Shown here: in pieces, positions 38,047 through 45,557 of the stretch | Layout of the letters: each line of letters starts with the position of its first letter | Numbering within the stretch: position 1 is the stretch's first letter | The notes under the pieces: model-generated | Told to the model about the DNA's origin: nothing | Database searches by the model: none | Seen by the model: the letters and a program-made list of their open reading frames with translations, nothing else | Translations under genes and position numbers: made by a program | Assembly: GCF_000512695.2 (NCBI RefSeq) | Contig: NZ_AZRW02000040.1 | Location: 1 to 58,223, forward strand | Length of the DNA: 58,223 bases | Direction: 5' to 3' | From: Pseudomonas sp. QTF5 | GTDB lineage: Bacteria > Pseudomonadota > Gammaproteobacteria > Pseudomonadales > Pseudomonadaceae

Positions 38047-38221
38047 AGGGGTCTAGCCTCTTTAGTCTGCATGCAGGCGCAACGCGCCTCAAAAATTAAT
38101 GTGCCTCGCAAGGGGCGAGAGACAGCTAAAGGGCGGGATTATAGCGTAAACATGGCGGGAATGAGCCTGCCCTTATCCTCGCAGTGAAGGTCTTTTGGAT
38201 CGGAGAGACTGATCTGGCGCC

Positions 38222-38310
38222 ATCGCGGGCAAGCCCGCTCCCACAGGTTCAGTGGAGTGCACAAGTTTTGTATGCGGCACGATCACTGTGGGAGTGGGCT
38301 TGCCCGCGAT
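38222..38310. repeat. Variant REP doublet
   Basis: CATCGCGGGCAAGCCCGCTC (38221-38240) and its inverse GGAGTGGGCTTGCCCGCGAT (38291-38310) form a doublet of the same length class with a roughly 40-base spacer. The spacer has lost the TGGATCT/GATCAAA sequence but keeps ACAAGTTTTGT-like symmetry. It fills most of the gap 38047-38314. Confidence 0.85.
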
Positions 38311-38314
38311 AGAT

Positions 38315-39766
38315 TCAGGCAGCGCTAGAGATATTTTTGGGCAAACGCTGATCGATCACCCGATACAGCGCACTGCTTTCGGGCCAATTGCGCATGAACC
38401 GCGCCCGATCCCTCGCGTACGCCGGGGCAAAGCTGCTGACCGAACCATGCTGGCGCATCGAATCCAGATCGATCAGCGCCCAGCGATCCTGCTGCCAGAA
38501 CAGGTTATGACCCTTGAAATCGCCATGGCTGATCCGCTCGCGAATCAGCTCGGCGAACAGGTGATCCAACGCCTGCAACTCGGCTTGCGGCGCTTCGCCG
38601 CTGTCCACGTACGGCGCGAAGCGCTCGATGATGTCTGGCCCCGGCAAATATTCGGTCACCAGGTACGCCCGACTGCGCAGCCAGAGAAAACGCTTCTCCA
38701 GCAAGGCCAATGGCTTGGGTGTGGCGATGCCCAGGAACGCCAGGCGATTGCCTTCACGCCATGAGTGCCAGGCACGACTCGGGCGCCAGAAACGTTTGAG
38801 CCAGTGGGCAAAACCCTTGATGTTGTAACGTTTGACCACCAATGTGCGCCCGGCCGCCTCGACCTTGCCGACGCTCGCCGCGCCGCCGGTCTTGTACAGA
38901 TGGCCCTGATCGAGCAAAGCATCGGCCTGCTCCAGCACTGGCAGCATCGTCGCCTCTTCCTCGCGACGAATCGCCCGCAAGCCGAACGCTCCGCGCTGGA
39001 CACTGAACAACGTACATTCGCGGCCGACCTTGATCAGAAAATCCTTCAAACGCCAGCGACGAACCTTGTCGATCTGCTTCTGCAACGCTTCCATGGGCAA
39101 GGCATGCTCACCATTCCCCAGCAGGTAATAGACCAGCAACTCTTCGGTGAAGGGTTCCAGCGATTTGGGCAACTGAGCGAAAAACACCCCGAGGTTTTCC
39201 AGGACTTTCTGCTGTGACAGCGGCTTGCCAGCCGTCTCGGCACAGATCCCGGCGCCATCGATCAAATACAACTGACCGCCGTGGCGCAGCAGGTTGTCCA
39301 GGTGCAGATCCTCCTGCCACAGGCCTTTGCTATGCAGCTGCCCAATGGCGCCCAACGCCTCGGCCAGCACCGCGGATTGTTCATCCGCCAACACGGGCAA
39401 ATGCTCGACCTGTTTCCAGGTGTCCCCCAGGCTCTCGGCACCCTCAAGGAAATCGAACAACAACCAGCCGCCTTCGCCGTCCTTCAGGCCATCAGCCAAT
39501 AACAACGGCGTGGTCAGCCCCTGAGCGGCGAGCAAACGCACGCCGTCCAGTTCACGCTGAAAATGCCGTGCGGCTTTGCCAGCGACCAGCAACTTGGCCA
39601 ACACCGGCCGGCCGCGCCAGACTCCGGCACCAACGTAACGCTGCCCTGGCAACACCCGCAGCAGACTCAGCAGCTGCAACTCGGCAGGCCCCGCGGCATC
39701 GGCCAGTGGAATGCTCAGCGGCAGGCTCGGGCTGCGGCCGGTATTTTTCAGTTCGGACAAACGCAT
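38315..39766 (-). CDS. Tandem LPS-kinase (InaA/WaaP-type) protein
   Basis: A 483-residue protein with two kinase-like domains. Domain 1 (about 30-260) has DLHLDN at 153-158 and Asp170 in LID. Domain 2 (about 290-475) has HGDFKGHN at 414-421 and Asp433 in LIDLDSM. Both sets of Asp and Asn look intact, so both halves could bind metal-ATP. The start is the ATG MRLSELKNTG, which overlaps the upstream gene stop by one base (TGATG). An in-frame TTG one codon earlier is not used. Its place in the core locus resembles PA5006. Substrate unknown. Confidence 0.88.
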   Translation of the reverse strand: MRLSELKNTGRSPSLPLSIPLADAAGPAELQLLSLLRVLPGQRYVGAGVWRGRPVLAKLLVAGKAARHFQRELDGVRLLAAQGLTTPLLLADGLKDGEGGWLLFDFLEGAESLGDTWKQVEHLPVLADEQSAVLAEALGAIGQLHSKGLWQEDLHLDNLLRHGGQLYLIDGAGICAETAGKPLSQQKVLENLGVFFAQLPKSLEPFTEELLVYYLLGNGEHALPMEALQKQIDKVRRWRLKDFLIKVGRECTLFSVQRGAFGLRAIRREEEATMLPVLEQADALLDQGHLYKTGGAASVGKVEAAGRTLVVKRYNIKGFAHWLKRFWRPSRAWHSWREGNRLAFLGIATPKPLALLEKRFLWLRSRAYLVTEYLPGPDIIERFAPYVDSGEAPQAELQALDHLFAELIRERISHGDFKGHNLFWQQDRWALIDLDSMRQHGSVSSFAPAYARDRARFMRNWPESSALYRVIDQRLPKNISSAA

Positions 39767-40518
39767 CAACGCGTCTCCTTGTGACTACGCCGCGCACTCA
39801 GGCGCAATACCCAACTGTCCACGAGCGAACTGTTCAATGGCTGATCCAGATAAACCGCCAACAACTCGCGCAGCTGACTTTCACTCCATTCCCGCGCCCG
39901 ACGCAGCAACGGATCCAGGTCCTTGATCCGATCACGTTGACCAAAAAACAGCGGGCGGGTTTTTTCCAGATCGATCAACCGAGCCTGATAACCGTCACCG
40001 GTGGCCTGGAGAAAAATGTGCTTGGGGTAAAAGCAACCGTGGAGTTGATGCACCTCGTGCAGGCGTCGCGCCAGTTGCCCACAGGCTTTCAGAATCGCCG
40101 AATGCTGCGCCGCGCTCAGGTCGGACCAGCGCTGCAACAGCGAATCCAGGTCATCCCAACCGTCCAGCGCGCGGGTCAGCAGAATCGCCCGGACTTCACC
40201 GTCGACTTTTCGCTCACCGAAAAACGCCGCTTGCAACGCCGGTATCCCCAGCTTCTGATAACGACTGATGTTGCGAAACTCACGGGCAAAACTCGGCTCG
40301 CCAAAGGGCGAATGCAATGTGCGTGTCAGGTAGTTGCTCTGGCGTTTTAGGTAATAGCCATGACCTTCCAGTTCCAGCCGAAAGACACTGCTCCAACCAC
40401 CCCGACCGGTGTTGGGTTCGTCCACGGCTTCGAGCTGTTTGGCCCAGAGCGCATCGAAGGTGCCGAGGCCATGACGCTCAAGCAGCGCACGATCTTCAGC
40501 AGCCAGAAAATCAGTCAT
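39766..40518 (-). CDS. InaA-type LPS kinase-like protein without catalytic Asp
   Basis: A 250-residue kinase-fold protein. It has GGWSSVFRLELEGHGYYLKRQ with ATP-site Lys58 and the catalytic-loop LHEVHQLHGCFYPKHIFL (153-170). In a gapless alignment with the kinase at 40515, Cys162 replaces the catalytic Asp and His167 replaces the metal Asn. Asp183 of the LIDLEKTRP stretch remains. WaaP itself also has His in place of the Asn, but it keeps the Asp. Activity is therefore uncertain. It overlaps its upstream neighbour by four bases (ATGA). Confidence 0.88.
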   Translation of the reverse strand: MTDFLAAEDRALLERHGLGTFDALWAKQLEAVDEPNTGRGGWSSVFRLELEGHGYYLKRQSNYLTRTLHSPFGEPSFAREFRNISRYQKLGIPALQAAFFGERKVDGEVRAILLTRALDGWDDLDSLLQRWSDLSAAQHSAILKACGQLARRLHEVHQLHGCFYPKHIFLQATGDGYQARLIDLEKTRPLFFGQRDRIKDLDPLLRRAREWSESQLRELLAVYLDQPLNSSLVDSWVLRLSARRSHKETR

Positions 40519-41249
40519 TCGCGCCCCTCGAAAAATCTCACCACGTGCCGAATCCGTTTCTTGTCGGCGGCATCGAGCCGGGTGCATTGGCGGTATTGCA
40601 GGTAGAAGCGCAGGCGCTGGGTGGCCGACAGGTGATATTTGGCAACTTTGTCCAGACAAGCCAGGTCTTTAGTGATCCGGTACTTGAGCCAGAAGCCGCG
40701 CCAGAAATCACCGTTGGGGCAGTCGATCAGAAACAGCCGGGACTCATCGTCAATCAGCAGGTTGCGCCACTTCAAATCGTTATGGGTAAAGCGGTGATCG
40801 TGCATGATCCGGGTATAGCCGGCCAGCTGTCGACTGATGTTGTCGACCCAGGCGCGGTCCGCCAGTTTCGGATCATGCCGACCCGCCAAAGCCGACAAGT
40901 CTTCGGTATTGGGCAGCTCGCGAGTGATCATCGCCCCACGATCGTATGCTGCGCCGCGCCGCTCCAGCCCCCAGGCCACTACTTCGGCGGTGGGAATGCC
41001 CCACTTGGCGAAACGCTTGAGGTTCTGCCACTCGGCTTTCACCCGCGGTTTGCCCAAGTAACGGCGCAAGCCTTTGCCGGCGCCGACGTAGCGCTTGACG
41101 TAATAGTTGACGCCGTTGCGCTGGACGCGAATGACCTCGGACAGTGGATCACGGGTCAGTCGCTCGCCCTTGAGCGCGAACACCGCATCAAGACTACCGA
41201 AGTCTTCTGCCAGATCGCTGTAAGCAGGTTCCAGTGTCCAACCCGACAT
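40515..41249 (-). CDS. InaA/WaaP-family LPS kinase
   Basis: A 244-residue kinase of the InaA/WaaP fold with all key residues: ATP Lys52 in NYYVKRYVG, HNDLKWRN (Asp158, Asn163) and Asp176 in FLIDCPNGDF. It probably phosphorylates a core heptose, as the PAO1 wapP/wapQ genes in this position do, but which hydroxyl is not visible. It is coupled to waaP by a one-base overlap (TGATG). Confidence 0.87.
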   Translation of the reverse strand: MSGWTLEPAYSDLAEDFGSLDAVFALKGERLTRDPLSEVIRVQRNGVNYYVKRYVGAGKGLRRYLGKPRVKAEWQNLKRFAKWGIPTAEVVAWGLERRGAAYDRGAMITRELPNTEDLSALAGRHDPKLADRAWVDNISRQLAGYTRIMHDHRFTHNDLKWRNLLIDDESRLFLIDCPNGDFWRGFWLKYRITKDLACLDKVAKYHLSATQRLRFYLQYRQCTRLDAADKKRIRHVVRFFEGRE

Positions 41250-42055
41250 CAGAGCGCGTCCCCGTATCGCTGCTTACGCTCGTAGAGCTTGTTGGCCTTG
41301 CCTTCGAGCCATGCCAGCAGCCCCGCTTCCTCAGCCAGAATCTGACGCAAGGGCTGTTGGAAGTAACCCTTGAGGAAGCGCAGTTTGTCGCGACGGGTCA
41401 GGCCGATGTCCAGCGCCGAAAAATACAGCGCCGCCAGGTCCTTGTTGCGCCAGCGTTGGGTAATCGTCGGACGGGTCTGAGCGCGGTGCAGATCGATCAC
41501 CGACAGCTTGAAGTCGTCGGCTGTCACTGGTTTATCGGTGTGCAGCAGGAAGTGGCAGATGTAGCAGTCGCGATGGTTGACCCCGGCGCGGTGCATCATG
41601 CCGGTCATGCGCGCGACTTCGGCGATCAAGGCGCGCTTGAGTTTTGGCTCGGGCGGCTGCTTGACCCAATTGATGCTGAAGTCTTCGAGGCTGACGGTGG
41701 GCGCCAACTCTTCAGTGACGATGAACGAATGCTGATCCGCCGGGTTGCTGCCTTTTTCGCCGTAAGCGACGGCGGTCATGGTCGGCACGCCGACTTCTTG
41801 CAGGCGCTGAATGGCCTTCCACTCCTGCCCCGCGCCCAGCACCGGCAGCTTGGCGGTCAGCAGGTTCTTGAAAATCTCGCCCCAGCCGATGCCCCGGTGG
41901 ATCTTCACGAAGAACCCGTGACCGTCCACTTCAGTACGCAGTGTCCGGCGCGCTTCAAGCTCGCGATACACCTCGCCCTTGAGGCCCTCGACTTCGGCGA
42001 ACGGATCGCGTCCGGCCCAGAGGCTCTTGAACGGTTCAGCCAGCATCAACTTCAT
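41249..42055 (-). CDS. waaP: Heptose I kinase WaaP
   Basis: Phosphorylates the first inner-core heptose, needed for outer membrane integrity; essential in P. aeruginosa. The 268-residue protein shows WaaP signatures GHGFFVKIHRGIGWGEIFKNLL and MHRAGVNHRDCYICHFLL with catalytic Asp163, then SVIDLHRAQTRP. A His takes the place of the metal Asn, as usual in WaaP. It lies between waaG and the InaA-type kinases, the classical waaF-waaC-waaG-waaP order, with one-base start/stop overlaps on both sides. Confidence 0.95.
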   Translation of the reverse strand: MKLMLAEPFKSLWAGRDPFAEVEGLKGEVYRELEARRTLRTEVDGHGFFVKIHRGIGWGEIFKNLLTAKLPVLGAGQEWKAIQRLQEVGVPTMTAVAYGEKGSNPADQHSFIVTEELAPTVSLEDFSINWVKQPPEPKLKRALIAEVARMTGMMHRAGVNHRDCYICHFLLHTDKPVTADDFKLSVIDLHRAQTRPTITQRWRNKDLAALYFSALDIGLTRRDKLRFLKGYFQQPLRQILAEEAGLLAWLEGKANKLYERKQRYGDAL

Positions 42056-43176
42056 TAAGCGTGCTCCGCCAGAATCACATCGGCCGCGTGCTGCGGCATG
42101 CTGTAGAGGTCGGCCGTCTCGGCGAAAGCCAGACCGTTGCGGCTCCAGGCCGCCCGTGCATTTGCGTCATTCAACATGCCGGTCAGGTACTGCGTCAGTT
42201 GCGCCTGATCGAAGGGTTCGTCCAGCACCAGACCGGCGTCGGCCTCGGCGATGTAATGGGCGTACCCGCACACCGCACTCACCAGCACCGGCAGGCCGGC
42301 CACCAGGGCTTCGAGCAATACCGTCCCGGTATTTTCGTTGTACGCCGGGTGAATCAACAGATCGGCACCCAGCAGGAAACGCGGGATATCGCTGCGGCCC
42401 TTGAGGAACTGCACGTTGTCGCCGAGCCCCAAGGTGGCGCTCTGTAACTGAAATACTTTGGGGTCGTCCTGGCCAATTACAAACAGCCGGGTGCGCTTTT
42501 TCAGTTCGGCGGGCAAGGCGGCCAGCGCCTTGAGGCTGCGGTCCACGCCTTTGGTCTTGAACCCGGAGCCGATCTGCACCAGCAACAGTTCATCATCTTT
42601 CAGGTTGAATTCGCGACGAAACTCGCCACGAATCTCGGCAGCATCGGCTGGCGCGCGACGGTCCAGAGAGATACCCGGCGGCAGTAAATGGAAGCGCGCA
42701 AGCGGCGTGTCGTAATGCTTGATGAACAGCGGCTGCTGGACTTCGGAAATCATCAGCACTTCGGTCTTGGCATCCTTGGCGAACACCGCGCGCTCGTACT
42801 CGGCGAAGTGGCGGTAGCGGCCCCAACGACGGTACAGCGAGTTGCGCAGGTTTTGTGCCTTGTCTTCGAAGCAGCCGTCGGCGGCGTAGTAAACGTCCAG
42901 GCCCGGCATTTTGTTGAAACCGATCAGGCGATCCACCGGACGCTTGACCAGATCGGCCTCCATCCATTCGGTGAGTTTTTCGTTGCGCCGATGATTGAAG
43001 AACGCTTTGACTGGCGCTACCAGCACTTCGAAACCCGGCGGAATATCGCCTTCCCAAATCAGCGTGTAGACGCGAATCTGATGGCCGCGCTGCTGACATT
43101 CCAGGGCGATGCGCATGAAGTCGCGCTGCAAGCCACCAAAGGGAAAATATTTGTACAGGACAAATGCCAATTGCAT
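42055..43176 (-). CDS. waaG: LPS core glycosyltransferase I WaaG
   Basis: A GT4-family enzyme that adds the first hexose of the outer core (GalN in pseudomonads, glucose in enterobacteria). The 373-residue protein begins MQLAFVLYKYFPFGGLQRDFMRIA and has the nucleotide-domain KTKGVDRSLKALA and the donor-site HPAYNENTGTVLLEALVAGLPVLVS with its Glu residues. The stop TAA shares one base with the waaP start and the start shares one base with the waaC stop, so the genes are translationally coupled. Confidence 0.95.
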   Translation of the reverse strand: MQLAFVLYKYFPFGGLQRDFMRIALECQQRGHQIRVYTLIWEGDIPPGFEVLVAPVKAFFNHRRNEKLTEWMEADLVKRPVDRLIGFNKMPGLDVYYAADGCFEDKAQNLRNSLYRRWGRYRHFAEYERAVFAKDAKTEVLMISEVQQPLFIKHYDTPLARFHLLPPGISLDRRAPADAAEIRGEFRREFNLKDDELLLVQIGSGFKTKGVDRSLKALAALPAELKKRTRLFVIGQDDPKVFQLQSATLGLGDNVQFLKGRSDIPRFLLGADLLIHPAYNENTGTVLLEALVAGLPVLVSAVCGYAHYIAEADAGLVLDEPFDQAQLTQYLTGMLNDANARAAWSRNGLAFAETADLYSMPQHAADVILAEHA

Positions 43177-44237
43177 CAGCGCAGCTCCTCAGCCAGTAAC
43201 AACGTGCTCAGTCGGCTCGCGACACGCTCGGGATTCAGACGCGTGAAGCACAGGGGCCACTCGCGTTTCAGGTCGAACCGACGGACATCGTCGGCCGTCG
43301 GTTGATAGGTGCATTTCTTTTGCAGGCACGGGGCGCAGGGAAAGTCGCTGGCCATGTGAATCTGCGACTTGCCGTACGCGCCGGTCAGGCCCGGGTTGGT
43401 CGGGCCGAACAGCGACAGGGTCGGCACGTCCAGCGCCGCGGCCAGGTGACCGAGACCGGTATCCACCGCCACGCAGGCTTGCGCCCCGGCCAGAACTTTA
43501 CCGACACCCGCCAGGTTCAGTTTGGGTAGCACTTCGACGTGTCGCATGTCTTTGGCGATGCGCTCGGCGCGGGCCTTTTCGACCGGATTACCCCACGGCA
43601 GCTTCACCGCCACGCCGAGGTAACCCACCCGCTCGGCCAGCTCGCGCCAATAGGCTTCGGGCCAGTGCTTGGTGTCCCAAGTGGTGCCGTGGAGAAACAC
43701 CACGTACGGATTCTTGCGCGGCAACTCCACCAGTCGCTCGACGTTCAGGCCGTAATCGCCCAGGCCTTTGGGCAGGTCATAACCCAAGGCCACCGCGAAC
43801 AGCTGACGCACTCGTTCTACCGCGTGCTGCCCGCGGGCCACGGCCAGACGTCGGGAATAGAAGCGCGAAGCGATCGGTTCGCGGGCCGAGTTTTTGTCCA
43901 GCCCGACCACCGGGGCTTTGGCGTAGCGAGTCAGCAACGCGCTTTTCAGCAGGCCCTGGGCATCGATCACCAAGTCATATTTCGTCGCGCGAATGCTTTG
44001 TTTGAAGCGCTTCCACTCGCCACTCTTGATGGTCTGCCAGATGTTCTTGCGCCAGCGACGGATCGCCACCGGAATCACCTTGCCCACGGCCGGGTGCCAA
44101 GTCGGAATCTCGGCGAAGCCTTCTTCCACTACCCAGTCGAACGTGATGCCGGGGATCGCCCGCGCCGCGTCGGTCAACGCTGGCAACGCGTGAATCACGT
44201 CGCCCAGCGAAGAAGTCTTGATCAACAGTACCCGCAA
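43176..44237 (-). CDS. waaC: LPS heptosyltransferase I WaaC
   Basis: Adds the first L,D-heptose to Kdo using ADP-heptose. The 353-residue GT9 enzyme starts MRVLLIKTSSLGDVIHALPALTDA. It has the NDAQGLLKSA-like segment (DAQGLLKSALLTR), HGTTWDTKHWPEAYW, and the C-terminal VDTGLGHLAAALDVPTLSLFGPTNPG donor motif. A CAPCLQKKCTYQ segment near the end has three Cys. Waits directly behind waaF with two bases between them. Confidence 0.96.
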   Translation of the reverse strand: MRVLLIKTSSLGDVIHALPALTDAARAIPGITFDWVVEEGFAEIPTWHPAVGKVIPVAIRRWRKNIWQTIKSGEWKRFKQSIRATKYDLVIDAQGLLKSALLTRYAKAPVVGLDKNSAREPIASRFYSRRLAVARGQHAVERVRQLFAVALGYDLPKGLGDYGLNVERLVELPRKNPYVVFLHGTTWDTKHWPEAYWRELAERVGYLGVAVKLPWGNPVEKARAERIAKDMRHVEVLPKLNLAGVGKVLAGAQACVAVDTGLGHLAAALDVPTLSLFGPTNPGLTGAYGKSQIHMASDFPCAPCLQKKCTYQPTADDVRRFDLKREWPLCFTRLNPERVASRLSTLLLAEELR

Positions 44238-44238
44238 A

Positions 44239-45273
44239 CTATTTGACCTCGACCACAGTGCCCAGCAACCGCTGCAAGGCTTCGTTCACCGCTTTTGGCA
44301 TGAGCTGGCGCAAGCAATTGTAATGACCGAAACGGCAGGTGCGATCGAAGCACGGACTGCATTCGATGCCCAGGCGCACGATTTCGACGTGCTCGGCCAA
44401 TGGTGGCGTAAAGCCCGGCGACGTCGAGCCGTACACCGCCACCAATGGGCGGTTCAGCGCGGCCGCCACGTGCATCAGGCCGGAGTCGTTGGAGACCACC
44501 GCGTCGGCGCAGGACAGCAGATCGATGGCCTCGGCCAGAGAAGTGCCGCCACTGAGGTTCACCGATTCTTCACGCAGACCCGGAATCAACCGTGCGCGAA
44601 TGTCTTCGCCCACCGCGTGATCGTTTTTCGAGCCGAACAGCCAGACCTGCCAGCCTTCACGGATCTTCGCTTCGGCGACCTTGGCGTAGTGCTCGGACGG
44701 CCAGCGCTTGGACTCGCCGAACTCGGCGCCAGGGCACAGCGCCAACACCGGACGGTCCAGGGCCAGACCGAACTTGGCCAGTGCGCCGTCGCGAGTCAAC
44801 GGGTCGATTTGCAGGCTCGGCCGTGGATACGGCTTCGGCAACTCGACGCCGGGCTCAACGGCTAGAGCCATGAAACGCTCGATCATCAGCGGGTAACGTT
44901 CTTTGTCGAGCGTGCGCACGTCATTGAGCAGGCCGTAGCGGAATTCGCCGCGCCAGCCGGTGCGTTTCGGGATACCGGCAAAAAACGGTACCAGTGCCGA
45001 CTTCAGAGAGTTGGGCAGCAGGATGGCCTGGTCGTACTGACCGGCCAGGGATTTACCGATGCGCCGACGTGTCGCCAGCTCCAGCACGCCGTGGCCGAGC
45101 GGAAAGCTCAAGGCCTGGCGTACTTCGGGCATGCGCTCGAGGATTGGCCGGCTCCACTCGGGGGCCAGCACGTCGATTTCGCACTGCGGGTGGCGCTGCT
45201 TGAGACACTGAAAAAGTGTCTGCGCCATCACCATGTCACCGACCCAACTGGGCCCAACGATCAGAATTTTCAT
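44239..45273 (-). CDS. waaF: LPS heptosyltransferase II WaaF
   Basis: Adds the second inner-core heptose. The 344-residue GT9 enzyme starts MKILIVGPSWVGDMVMAQTLF and shows LCPGAEFGESKRWPSEHYAKVA and SNDSGLMHVAAALNRPLVAVYGSTSPGFTPPL, plus a Cys-rich loop CSPCFDRTCRFGHYNC. The start is chosen at MKILIV; an in-frame start 30 bases earlier gives a non-conserved tail. It is the first gene of the waaF-C-G-P series. The leader carries a terminator-like hairpin, and ilvE, its upstream neighbour in PAO1, is absent. Confidence 0.96.
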   Translation of the reverse strand: MKILIVGPSWVGDMVMAQTLFQCLKQRHPQCEIDVLAPEWSRPILERMPEVRQALSFPLGHGVLELATRRRIGKSLAGQYDQAILLPNSLKSALVPFFAGIPKRTGWRGEFRYGLLNDVRTLDKERYPLMIERFMALAVEPGVELPKPYPRPSLQIDPLTRDGALAKFGLALDRPVLALCPGAEFGESKRWPSEHYAKVAEAKIREGWQVWLFGSKNDHAVGEDIRARLIPGLREESVNLSGGTSLAEAIDLLSCADAVVSNDSGLMHVAAALNRPLVAVYGSTSPGFTPPLAEHVEIVRLGIECSPCFDRTCRFGHYNCLRQLMPKAVNEALQRLLGTVVEVK

Positions 45274-45281
45274 GTGGTTTC

Positions 45282-45313
45282 CAAAAACGAGCCGGGGAGG
45301 CATACGCCTCCCC
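45282..45313 (-). terminator. Terminator-like hairpin in the waaF leader
   Basis: On the minus strand GGGGAGGC and GCCTCCCC (45294-45313) form an 8-bp stem with a four-base loop, followed after GGCTCG by TTTTT. It ends nine bases before the waaF ATG. It could end transcription from upstream or act as an attenuator. Confidence 0.55.
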
Positions 45314-45359
45314 GCCTCGAGAATCCAGCACCTTCGGGGTGAACCGTCAGGTCATTTGG

Positions 45360-45379
45360 ACGAGCCTGTGCAGGCTCGT
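45360..45379. repeat. Short perfect inverted repeat upstream of waaF
   Basis: ACGAGCCTG (45360-45368) and CAGGCTCGT (45371-45379) form a 9-bp inverted repeat with a two-base centre, 86 bases upstream of the waaF start. It may be an operator or part of a stem. No known regulator is suggested. Confidence 0.5.
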
Positions 45380-45448
45380 CAGATCAATTTTGTGCACATC
45401 CATGCGTGCAGCTTAGCTGTCCCAATCTACCAGCCACTGCAGATCCAC

Positions 45449-45538
45449 TGTGGGAGCGGGCTTGCTCGCGAAGAGGCCATCACATCCAGCATAAATGGTG
45501 ACTGACACTCCGCTTTCGCGAGCAAGCCCGCTCCCACA
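45449..45538. repeat. REP doublet (tail-to-tail, short spacer)
   Basis: A plus REP at 45449-45478 and an inverted REP at about 45511-45538 enclose a 31-33-base spacer with GGTGACTGACACTC, like the doublet at 21805-21894. Confidence 0.88.
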
Positions 45539-45557
45539 TTTGAATCTCGTTGCCTGC

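Noticed and set aside
36544..38187. A 547-codon plus-strand frame opposite the carbamoyltransferase
   Set aside because: It is antisense to a gene with full family motifs; the translation is low-complexity shadow sequence without a domain.
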